64,000 nucleotides of DNA from Platycnemis pennipes. Its lineage: Eukaryota > Arthropoda > Insecta > Odonata > Platycnemididae. Both the position numbers and the translations under genes were made by a program. Positions 23,213 to 32,743 of this stretch are shown here, piece after piece. Positions within the stretch are counted from its first letter, which is position 1, and every line of letters begins with the position of its first letter. Where the stretch lies: assembly GCA_933228895.1 (NCBI GenBank), contig OW121856.1, forward strand, positions 19,857,805 to 19,921,804. Reading direction: 5' to 3'. The notes below the pieces were generated by a model, which saw nothing but the letters and a program-made list of their open reading frames with translations, did not search any database and was not told the origin of the DNA.

Positions 23213-23230
23213 TGGTGCCGAAACCCGGGA
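23213..23230 (+). promoter_or_regulatory. tRNA primer-binding site of BEL1
   Basis: TGGTGCCGAAACCCGGGA starts with the TGG that pairs with a tRNA CCA end and sits between the proposed LTR and gag, where reverse transcription is primed. Confidence 0.65.
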
Positions 23231-23294
23231 ACCTTTTTCTTTAATTACGAGGATTTTTCTGTTTCTATTTTTTTTCGTTTCCGTATTATTTAAT

Positions 23295-24257
23295 ATGGGC
23301 GGGACGGAAGAAACCAAGAAGGGGGTACCTCTGACGAGGGAGCAGTTTGACTCTCAGCTAAAGCTTCTTCGCTTCAAGCGGGACCAGTTTAATGCAATGA
23401 TTTCGGTTGCATATAAATTAGCCAAGGAGTTAAACGATTCGGGAGCGGATATCTCCATTCATCCCAAATTAGATATGTTTCGCGCTCGTGCGGCTCACAT
23501 TCAGGATGTCTACGCCAAATTTCAGAGTGCTCAACATACCATTTTCGAGCATTGCCTCAATTCCAACAAACCGGAGGTCTTTTCTTTGGATTCTAGTCTT
23601 TCAGAAGACGTCGAGGACAGCTTTTATTTCATTCTCTCTCTTTTACAGAAATCAAGTTCATTCGCATCGAATAAGTCTGTTGCGGAGTCTAATTCTCCGG
23701 TCACCAGTAGGCTATCCCGGCTTCCCATGATTGAAGTTCCGCGTTTTTCTGGTGTATTTTCGGAGTGGGAATCTTTTCGCGATCTTTTTCTATCTGTTGT
23801 CCACGAGGAGGATATTTCAAATGTGGAGAAGTTTTCTTATTTAAAGACTGCCCTTCATGGTAAAGCAGCCGCATTAATTGCTGCAGTTCCATTCGGTGAG
23901 GCTCACTATGCGTCAGCGTGGAAAGAACTTTGTGATCACTATGATAATCCAAGAATCCTAGGATTTAATTATTTAGATAAGATTTTGGAGTTTTCTCCAA
24001 TTAAGTCTGGGTCCTTGTCATCTCTACAGCAATTTGTTAATACGTTTTCGGAAACTTACGCGGCCTTAAATACTCTCGACATTCCCAATTTAGGTGAATT
24101 TATTCTGTTTAGGCTGGCTGTTCGCGTAGTTGATTTAGAAACCATGGCCCGTTTTGAAGAGACGTTGAACGATGATCCCTTCCCTTCTGTCCTTCTTTTG
24201 ATAGATCCTTCTTTAGAGATCCTTCTTTTGATAGAATGCCCTCTTTTCCGGGGCTAA
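23295..24257 (+). pseudogene. BEL/Pao Gag fragment (BEL1)
   Basis: Start chosen at the ATG of 23295 (MGGTEETKKG), after the primer-binding site; the longer upstream frame runs through LTR and leader. An N-terminal region rich in charged helices leads to the DUF1759-type block: LPMIEVPRFSGVFSEWESFR at about residues 140-160, then FSYLKTALHGKA and a helical tail. This is the capsid-like part of BEL/Pao polyproteins. The frame breaks at about 24180-24257 in a short duplication (CCTTCTTTTGATAGA twice), and no zinc knuckle, protease or pol follows, because RTE sequence on the other strand starts at once. The domain call is secure; the element is a truncated relic. Confidence 0.8.
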
Positions 24258-24267
24258 TATAATGACT

Positions 24268-24620
24268 ATTTCCTTCTTGATTCGTCATTGTTGGTTACTC
24301 TGCTTCCCAGGTAACAAACTTCTTCACCTCTTCCAGTTTCTGTTCTCCCAGTATAACGTTGGTTTTGGCCTATTCTTTCTTGCTACACACCAATATCTTA
24401 ATCTTCTTCTTATAGATCTTCACCTGGTATCTCGACATTTTCCTTTCCATGGTTATTACAATCTTTTTCTGATCCCTCAATGTCTTTGCAATGAGTGCTA
24501 TACCATCAGAAAATATCAGCAAGTGGTTATTCACTCCAGGAGACTTTCATTTAATTTCATTGATGGCTCTTTCGATTTAAACATTAAAAATTTCCGGAGA
24601 CTGTGTAGAGTCTTTTCTCT
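24268..24620 (-). pseudogene. RTE reverse-transcriptase fragment
   Basis: The minus strand encodes a broken RTE palm region: FSDGIALIAKT where active copies have FADD, then RYQVKIYKKKIKILVCSKK and a KFVTWEAE-like string matching the F-YLGS region. The catalytic second aspartate is lost (DG) and there are in-frame stops. The 172-aa plus frame at 24262-24780 is its antisense shadow. It directly abuts the truncated BEL1 gag. Confidence 0.65.
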
Positions 24621-25069
24621 TTCCTTATTCTGCTTCTTCACCGCTGGGTCCAGATTTCATCACAGCTACTTTCAATATTTTTCAATTGAATATGCCGCGG
24701 GAATCTACATAAATTACCTAATATTTACATATTGCGTCAAAACCCAGGTCACGTTAAATAAAAATAATTATCCTCAATAACCAAGTATTTGAGTGGGAAT
24801 GTTTGGAGCTGAGGGAGCTGCTTCTATCAGGGGAACTGTGTTTTCTCTCAAAGCCATTCACTAGAAAAAAAAGGTCCTCATTATGCATGACGAATTTTGA
24901 TAATGCATGACCCAGAAATGGAAACGTTACAAGTTATGTAACTACATTTCAATGTTCTCCTCAATTATAGAGTAGAATTGCCCTTTTGGAACCTACACGG
25001 CCTAGGTCACACAATCACAAGGAAATTCATGAAATGAGGCATCGACGCGCTCGACAACTTCCATGGTAA
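24621..25069. other. No recognised feature
   Basis: AT-rich linker between RTE fragments; nothing identified. Confidence 0.5.
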
Positions 25070-25150
25070 ATCTAAATTTACATTAAATCCAGCAAACCAC
25101 CATAAATGTGCGGGTCAGGGGGTAATTTCACACCAAAGATGCATTACATA
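25070..25150 (-). mobile_element. LINE-T 3' tail, degenerate
   Basis: On the minus strand CCCCCTGACCCGCAC, then GGTGGTTTGCTGG. The order and spacing match the other tails; the stem is weakened. Confidence 0.5.
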
Positions 25151-25189
25151 TTATGATGGAAAAGGATTAGTAGCTATATTCTTGTCGAA

Positions 25190-25395
25190 ACATCATCATC
25201 ATCATTGATCAACAATCCTAATATTGATTTGACGCAGCCCTCCACTCGATTTTTCTATTGGCCAACCTCTTCATATTGGCGTAATTCTTTTCTTTTACAT
25301 CCTTCACAAATTGTTCCATGCATCTCACACGAGACCTGTTTTTCCATTCTTCCCATTCACTTTTACCTCGACATTTATCTTCATCAGGCAAATAA
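25190..25395 (-). mobile_element. RTE 3' end fragment
   Basis: The minus frame includes RVRCMEQFVKDVKEKNYANM, KRLANRKIEWRAASNQ and then a CATCATCATCAT (reverse ATG)n terminal repeat at about 25192-25206. This is the typical RTE C-terminus and tail. Confidence 0.75.
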
Positions 25396-25590
25396 AAAAA
25401 AGATTTAAATAGCAAAGCAAGTATGTACACACATGCTTTCGGTTGGGTTAACATAAAGTCCTCAAACCAACATGCAACTACCTAGGCTATCTATTGATAC
25501 GCTTGTATATATACAATTGAATGTATTCATATCTCTAAATCATAGGGTGGTATAAGCTTTACAAGAATCCCTAACTTTTTATTTACTCGG

Positions 25591-25759
25591 AGGATAAATA
25601 GCTCACCTGCTGAGGCGTATCGCCTTTGAACTGATTCTAAGGGCCTTTTTTTTCTGGCGGGCGTTCCGACACAAAGGCATTCGGGACGGCCCGTGTGTGA
25701 ATGCGTTAAAAAGAACTGGAAGTTGGGACGGTTGGCAACCGGCCTCTCCCTAAAATCTC
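25591..25759 (+). repeat. Direct repeat, copy 1 of an unassigned ~170-bp repeat
   Basis: AGGATAAATAGCTCACCTGC ... CTGGCGGGCGTTCCGACAC ... CGGCCTCT matches 26431-26600 with few differences. No coding frame, and no family I recognise. Confidence 0.8.
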
Positions 25760-26430
25760 TCGTTCCCCTGGGAGCCAACCTTCCCTTGGGACTCGCAGGT
25801 GGTCGACCCTATTGCAGACCGACTGGCCGTGCACACCCCGGGGATGCTGTTTGTTTGTTCATTGGGGGAGGGTGAGACACGTGGCGGGGGTCCAGGGAGC
25901 TGAGGCCGGCGACTCAAGGCAGTCCCACTAGTGATAACAGTGTTATCATGAAATACGGGTCTAAATTATTGAAGACACATAAGTAGTTATATGTCTTCAG
26001 CACTTCAAGTCATGTAAATAAGTTGTTATGATTCATCAATGAGCAAGATTAGGTGACAATGTGGTAATTCTCGCACTGCAATGCAATTTTACATACAGTA
26101 TGTTTTTAAAAATATGTATAATTTGGAAATAAGGAAATCTGAAGGATTAAAACAAGAGTGACCCTCCAAAAGTAATGCATAATTTATACAAATAGCACTT
26201 AGCAAATTAGGATGAAAAGGAATGGATTCTTCATTGACTGACAATCTAATATATTTGCTTCCGAAACGTAAGTTATTTCCTATTCTCATACTGTTGCCCT
26301 TGCAGAGCAAACATATTTAGCGATTATCAGCCATGCCTTTCAACATCACATAGAGGAATAATTTCGTTTGACAATGTATAAGCGAAATGGTAACAATGGG
26401 CGTGACTTGCAGGGTTGGTGGATTACCCTG

Positions 26431-26600
26431 AGGATAAATAGCTCACCTGCCGAGCCGTATCGCCTTTGAACTGATTCTAAGGGCCCTATTTTTTTCTGGC
26501 GGGCGTTCCGACACAAAGGCACTCGGGACGGCCCGTGTATGGATGCGTTAAAAAGAACTGGTCGCTGGGACGGTTGGAAACCGGCCTCTACCCAAATTCT
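26431..26600 (+). repeat. Direct repeat, copy 2
   Basis: The same unit as 25591-25759, ending about 8 bp before the BEL2 target duplication. The pair is separated by about 670 bp of AT-rich DNA in which I see nothing else. Confidence 0.8.
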
Positions 26601-26612
26601 TAAAATACCGAT

Positions 26613-26872
26613 TGTTTACGCCGGTGTAATTACCATCTTCATTTGTCATTGGTCATCACGACTTTTGTGTGTGTTATGTTTATGAAGAAGTATTATTCAT
26701 CCACATGCCAACCTGGCAACAATGACTGTTGTCTTGTATCTAAAATAAGTTGTTATTTTAATGATTTAAATGAATACAGTCCACTTATTTCAAAAGGGAT
26801 CTATGGCATTTTATTAATTCAGACATCAGGGTGATGTCAGTGGTTTTCGCTGCTATTTCTACGGCGGAAACA
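26613..26872 (+). repeat. 5' LTR of BEL2
   Basis: 260 bp, TGTTTACGCCGG ... GGCGGAAACA. It should hold the promoter and polyadenylation signals. It matches the 3' LTR except for about three substitutions, near 26680 and at the AGTGG/AACGG site near 26840. Confidence 0.95.
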
Positions 26873-26874
26873 TT

Positions 26875-26891
26875 TGGTCCTTCGGGCGGGA
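26875..26891 (+). promoter_or_regulatory. tRNA primer-binding site of BEL2
   Basis: TGGTCCTTCGGGCGGGA begins 2 bp after the LTR with the TGG complementary to a tRNA CCA end. It differs from the BEL1 site, so the two elements are different lineages. Confidence 0.7.
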
Positions 26892-27187
26892 TCTCTTTGC
26901 GAATCCATTGTGGCATAATTGTCGAATTTTCATATTACTAATCTTACGTATTTCCTTACATCGGTACTCAACCAAGGAATAAGATTTGCTGCCACTGAAA
27001 GCATAAACACCGAAGATTTTGGTTTAATTTGTTGCTGCTTCTTCACTTCATTCGTCATCAACAAGCGGATTATCGTGAAAAAGAATACTACATTGGAACT
27101 TTCTTTGTCAGAGGTCAGATATAACCCTACCTATTCCTTACCTTTACCTTAAAGTTCCTTAATTCATGCATGCTTGTCGAAACTAAG

Positions 27188-29794
27188 ATGGATTGCAAGT
27201 TAAAGAAATCATTGATTAAGAAGAGGGGCATAATTAAAGCATCTCTTGCAAGAATAAACTCGTTTGTAACTAATTTTAAAGCCGAGTTTACACGATGCAT
27301 TTACACGCGCGGGTAGATGCGTGAACACATTCACCATCAAAATTGCACCGTGTAAACACTCAAAATTGCGCAAATGCGTGCACAGAAAATAGCTCCTGTT
27401 CTATTTTGGTGAATGTGTACGAGCAATTTGTGGTCGTCAACAACAAAGTCAACAACAATAACTGAAGTTCAGGCATGATGTTGTCTGTTTCGTAGAAGTG
27501 ACGCTTGATGCTAGTAAAACAAAAGAAATCGCGTAATGCGTATCTAGAAAATGGTTGAACAATTGCGCGAACACAAGCATCGTGTAAACACTCCTCAAGT
27601 GCGAGAACGCGCATCTGTCCAGACATCTATTCACGCATCTGTCCAGCCACGTACTTGCGCGGGTAAATGCATCGTGTAAACTCGGCTTAACGAAGCAACT
27701 CAAAGTGTTCTCGAGTTAAAAGTGAGACAAGAACAATTGCCGAAACTCTATCACAATTACTGCACAATACAAGAGGAATTAGAAGTTGAAGATGTTGATG
27801 AGGATCATTCAGATGATAGAGCGGCATTTGAGGAACAATTTTATGCAGTACAATCATTATATCTTAGATTACTTGAGCCAGCATGTGTGCCAAATACAAG
27901 AAATTCTTCACAAAATGATTCAATAATTGACAAATCGCACGTCAATTCACATATTAGACTCCCGGTTATTGAGTTACCTAAGTTTAAGGGAAATGTTCGT
28001 GAGTGGTTGCATTTCAGGGATACATTTGAAGCTTTAGTATGCAATAAAATTCATTTGTCTGCTGTACAGAAGTTTCATTATTTACTATCATCCTTAGAAG
28101 GAGAACCACATGAGCTTATTCAGAATTTACAAGTAACTAATGATAATTTTGAAGTAGCATGGGGACTAATTAAGGGCAGATATCACAACGAAAAGGTAAT
28201 AGTCTCCACTCATATGAATCATCTTCTTCACATGCCAACTGTAGACAAAAATAAAATTGGCTCATTAAGGATGCTAGTAAACCATATACAATCAAACGTG
28301 AATGCAATACAGGCACTGAAACTTAATGTGTCTTTATTTGATGTGTTATTAATTCAAATAATCATGAATCATATTGATCAAGATACCAGAAAAGAATTGG
28401 AATTTCAGTCAGAGAATGAAGAGATGCCTACGCTACAGTTAATTTTAGAATTTTTAGAAAAAAAATCTAAAGCCTTAGAAAATATTGGTGTTATTACTAC
28501 GGCAAATTCAATGAAATCTAATTACAATTACAAGCAGCAATCTAAAGTACAGCAGTCATACGTGGCTGTACATTTAAAATGTGTAAAATGTAAGGGTGAA
28601 CACCAATTGCACAAGTGTCCTGAATTTTTAAAAATGGTCGTAGGAGAACGATCTAAGCTAGTGAAACAGTTGAAATTGTGCTTTAATTGTTTGAGAAAAT
28701 ACTCACACAATCATCAGTGTTCAACGCAAAATTGCAGAAAGTGTGAAAGGAGACATCACACACTATTACATTTTGAGGCAATACCCTCAAGAGATGGTGA
28801 CACATCAAGAACAGCATCATCTGTACAACCTATTAGTAGTTACTGCGCTATCAAAACAAAGGTGTGCTCACAGGTGATACTAGCCACAGCAGTTGTAGAA
28901 GTCAGAAATCATCAAGGACAGTATATACCATGTAGAGCCTTGTTGGACTCTGCTTCCCAGGTGAATTTTATATCAGAAAATCTAGTTCAGAAATTACAAT
29001 TGAGGAAACATAAACATCATTTACCTATCCAGGGGATTGAAGGAGTTAGAGCGGATACAAATTGTCAAAGCTCTTTACATTTAAGATCTCGAGCCAGTGA
29101 CTATAGGACTGATATTAACTGTGCAGTACTTCCACGCATTACAGGCTTACTGCCAAGTACCTCTATAAACATTAGAAACTGGAATATCCCAGAAAATATT
29201 AAGTTAGCCGATGAACATTTTAATCAACCCTATACTATTGATTTGTTGCTAGGTGCACAAGTCTTTTATGAGATTCTATTGCCAAACAAATTACAAAAAC
29301 AAGGAACATTTCCTTTTCTTCAAGAAACACTTCTTGGTTGGACGGTTGCTGGAAACACACCCACAACTTCATCAATGCATTATCCACAAACTGTTGCACA
29401 TTGTCTTCATATAGAGGCATCAGTAAAAACAAACAGAGCATTAGAAGATAATCTTAAGAAAACTTGGAGCATCGAATCCACTAATCAGCCTGTTACATCA
29501 TCAGAAGAAAGGCAGTGTGAAAGACATTTCGTTAGCGACACCACTCGCCTGTTAGATGGCAGATTTGATGTTACACTACCAACGAAGATCAATCCCAAGG
29601 AACTTCGCAAATCCACACGATGCTTAAAGCAACTAGCTCAGGAAAATGAAAAAAAATTATCCTCACACTTCAAAAATTATAAACGAAGATTTCTAAATGG
29701 ATTATCTATTAAGTCTCGCTTCCAGTCTCCCGGAAGCATTGAAAATCTTCAAGGAATTGTCAGCAGTGCTCAAGACAGCTGGTTTCTCCCTTAG
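27188..29794 (+). pseudogene. BEL2 gag-protease frame with start of RT, split by a MITE
   Basis: The start at ATG 27188 gives a basic N-terminus and about 30 codons before the MITE. After the MITE the same frame runs on to 29794. Domains in order: DUF1759-like capsid (IRLPVIELPKFKG at about 27955), zinc knuckles (CVKCKGEHQLHKC at 28578, then LCFNCL and CRKCERRHHTLLH), and a DUF1758-type aspartic protease whose active-site motif reads ALLDSASQ near 28938, with alanine where DSGS is most usual. Then the N-terminal part of reverse transcriptase (RLLDGRFDVTLP near 29550). It then shifts frame and stops where RT should continue. The polyprotein would assemble particles and be cleaved by its protease, but could not copy itself. 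Confidence 0.9.
27280..27687. mobile_element. MITE inside BEL2 gag, TAA duplication (Harbinger-like)
   Basis: 408 bp bounded by inverted repeats AGCCGAGTTTACACGATGCA and its complement, over 20 bp and matching perfectly. TAA at 27277-27279 and 27688-27690 is a 3-bp duplication, as in PIF/Harbinger elements. Removing the element plus one TAA leaves the gag frame continuous, which supports these edges. The interior has repeated GCATCTGTCCAG motifs and no transposase. TTAA can also be read at both edges, so a piggyBac-like origin is a less likely alternative. Confidence 0.9.
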
Positions 29795-30314
29795 AAAAAG
29801 TCTTAAATGATAGAATTATCACATATGAAGAGTTACTGACATTACTAACACAAATCGAGGCATGCATGAACTCCCGTCCCATTTCCATTTTATCCAATTG
29901 ATTCAAATTATGATTATACCACATGATTCAAATTATTTATCCCCTTCCTATTTCCTGACTGGCGAACCCTTGACCAATTTACCTTCTCCTGACCTTTCTG
30001 ACAAGAAAGTAAGTATTCTTTCCAGATGGCAACAACAGCAGCAACGGTTACAACATTTTTGGAAGCGATGGTCGAAGGACTACCTCCAAGAACTTCAGCA
30101 GCGTCGATGTTGTCGGAAGAGTTATTCAGATTATCAGCCTGGAATGGTGGTTCTTATAAAGGATGATCAACTACCTCCATTAAAATGGAAATTAGGAGTG
30201 ATAAGTGAAGTAAATAAAGGACCTGATGGGAGAGTACGAATAGTAATGTTGGAAAAGGATGCTAGAGAAGAGAAACGGCTTGTAATTAAACTATGTCCTT
30301 TACTTTGTACATGA
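29795..30314 (+). pseudogene. BEL2 integrase C-terminal remnant
   Basis: Just after the broken RT, codons for DRIITYEELLTLLTQIEACM and NSRPISI mark the end of the BEL integrase core (frame starting about 29804). A short gap then leads into the frame 29862-30314, which carries the SPSYFLTGEPL motif, a QQQQRLQHFWKRWSKDYL helix and the DUF5641-like C-terminus (PGMVVLIKDD, PPLKWKLGVI). The integrase zinc finger and catalytic acidic residues are absent. The stop lies about 38 bp before the 3' LTR, as usual for BEL. Confidence 0.85.
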
Positions 30315-30338
30315 ACATTTGTTGGAACCAATTGTTCC

Positions 30339-30351
30339 AAGGGGGCCGGTA
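30339..30351 (+). promoter_or_regulatory. Polypurine tract of BEL2
   Basis: AAGGGGGCCGGTA directly before the 3' LTR: the plus-strand primer site, a little impure. Confidence 0.6.
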
Positions 30352-30611
30352 TGTTTACGCCGGTGTAATTACCATCTTCATTTGTCATTGGTCATCACGA
30401 CTTTTGTGTGTGTTATGTATATGAAGAAGTATTATTCATCCACATGCCAACCTGGCAACAATGACTGTTGTCTTGTATCTAAAATAAGTTGTTATTTTAA
30501 TGATTTAAATGAATACAGTCCACTTATTTCAAAAGGGATCTATGGCATTTTATTAATTCAGACATCAGGGTGATGTCAACGGTTTTCGCTGCTATTTCTA
30601 CGGCGGAAACA
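30352..30611 (+). repeat. 3' LTR of BEL2
   Basis: 260 bp, about 99% identical to the 5' LTR, followed by the target duplication CCGAT at 30612-30616. The flanking CTTAAAATACCGA occurs on both sides of the element, so the target itself was a short tandem repeat. Confidence 0.95.
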
Positions 30612-30616
30612 CCGAT

Positions 30617-32743
30617 CTTAAAATACCGACATTTTTACGCGAATAGGCTTAATCCCTGGTATCAACGTTAATAACGCCATTCGAGACTGTAAGAAAATGT
30701 TTTTGCACAAGCTTCCTGTGAAACGTGGGTTTTTCATTGAAACAAAATTAAAGGTCTATGAATATCTTTTTTCAGAAGTTGTGAGCATAAATCCTCAGTT
30801 ATTTTTCTCATAATGCATTATTTTGATAGAGGCAGCGTTTCATTCGGCTCCATAGGCAAAGATGAAGAAAATTATATTCACCATATCACTTAAATTATAT
30901 TGCTTGACTTCTGATCACTTTAGGGGCATCACTTTCACTTCTCGAAGAATAAGTCAATGTTATCAGCGGAAGCAACACCTTTTTTTTTAAATCTTAGGAG
31001 ATTAAGTGATGTAATTTTTCATTTGTCTCGACTCAGTCAACCGCGAATGGACCTCCTGAGAGGAAGGGTTCGTGTCGGGGGACGTTGTTTTGCCAGGGTT
31101 CGGGAACGGTCGGCCGCTGAGGGTAAGGGGATGGGGAGAGTGCTCCCTTAGGAGGGGAGGGAAAAAGGTCGTCGGGGACTCCGAAATCGGTGCTGAGCGC
31201 CCACCTGTTGGCCCGCCGCGGCCCTCCGAGGGATGGGGCCAGGTGCTGTGACTCGGCGGGGAGGGTGAAGAGGTGAGATGGTAGATGAGGGAGCGTAGAT
31301 CACTGGGATCGTAAGGGAGGATAAATAGAGGGAATGATTATACCGACGCGCTTCCTGATCGTTGAGTCCTCCGCTACCACGAAGCATGGTGCGAACTAGG
31401 CACGATGGTGGGTGAAGTTAACATAATACTTGTTGAAATGGATAAATGCTTTTGAACGAACAAATAATTTTAAATTAAATAATTATAGATAAAGCATAAT
31501 AAATTAACTGAACTAATGTTCCTCAGTTACTTGTTAATAAGCTTTCTCGGAGCGCACCGTCTGCTTAGAAGCGTCCGCAGCACAGCCTAGCGGTAAGGAG
31601 AGGAAATAGTATACGTTCCTCTTGCGTCGCACGTACGATTAAATGGCATGCAATAGATTGCCGTCGAGTTTTCGTGCCGCTGAAACTTTTCACTTTTTAA
31701 TTAATGAGGAAAAATATTTATCGTCATTTTAAAATCGCATGGCTTGAAATCCGTACTCCAGACGTTTTATATACGTTTGATCAAGAGAATAAAAACACAA
31801 GGAACTGCCCTATTCAACCTGCTACTCATAATAATAGTAAGCGATCATATTCCTGTAGTATTTACGGCCTCAAACTCGCCTAAGATGACAACCATATAGT
31901 TTTAGTGACAAAGGCATGTAAGCAATGTATATACACCGTTGACCTTTCTCGTTCAAGCTCTACTATGAACACTTTGCATACATAAGTCTCCGGAAGGTGT
32001 CTTTGCTTAAAACGAGGTCATTAATGATCCTTGCTTTCAAATCAATGCTTTAATTTCACCCCTCACGCGAGTCGCTTGTCCACTTTTGCTGTCACTTGAT
32101 CGCTGCATTCGGACTGCATCATTTTGCATAACATTTCCATCGCTTAGAGTTGTTTTAGAACCACTACCTCGCATGTATGACACTGAATCAGAGGCAAAGG
32201 GCTAGTTACCTGTTTTAGATTACTTTATTAGATACGTCGGCCATTAGCGAAGGCTTTGACGAATAAAACATGAAAATATCACGATTAATAGCATTCCCAA
32301 CAGCAAATGTCATTCCCGATAGTTTTTCGTAGGAGATGACAGTTCCTCTTCTGCATTTACCAGCATTGTAACTTTCCCAATACACTGAAAATGGCTCGGT
32401 TCAAAATATGCGCGAGCATTATTTTGTCATTTTGAATAAACTATTAAATCCCGACCCTCCAAAATTACGTGAACAATTCAGTCAGTAGATGGCACCTTTT
32501 TAATTGAATAGGCTTTAGCCTATCAACCGCGGGAGCTGCTTAATTACTTGGACAGTGTTGCCTCACAACTGAAGATGTGGTGACGCATCAACTCTAAACA
32601 TTAAGTTAGCAGTATGAGAGTCTGTATGTGGAAAGTTTAGGTTTGGCCGATGAAAGTAGTTAACATATTCTGTGTAATGGGAAATTTAATCCGTGGCTGA
32701 TAAATAGAGCGTACATTTAACATGACCACGGTCGAAAAGCATT
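30617..32743. other. No recognised gene; GC-rich patch 31020-31400
   Basis: The patch at 31020-31400 is CpG-rich with G-runs on the plus strand, and has a GGTAAGG donor-like site at about 31114. This could be a promoter or first exon, but no protein motif supports that. The remainder is AT-rich and unassigned. Confidence 0.4.

Larger units (their letters stand above)
26613..30611 (+). mobile_element. BEL/Pao LTR retrotransposon BEL2, internally deleted
   Basis: Complete from LTR to LTR (3999 bp) with CCGAT duplicated at 26608-26612 and 30612-30616; 5 bp is usual for BEL/Pao. Order: 5' LTR, primer site, leader, gag with zinc knuckles, protease, start of reverse transcriptase, then a jump to the integrase C-terminus, polypurine tract and 3' LTR. 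Most of RT, RNase H and the integrase core are missing, so it is non-autonomous. A MITE splits gag. The LTRs differ at about 3 of 260 positions, which implies a fairly recent insertion made with borrowed enzymes or followed by the deletion. Confidence 0.95.

Noticed and set aside
24262..24780. 172-aa plus-strand frame as a gene
   Set aside because: It lies antisense to recognisable RTE reverse-transcriptase codons; its composition reflects that.
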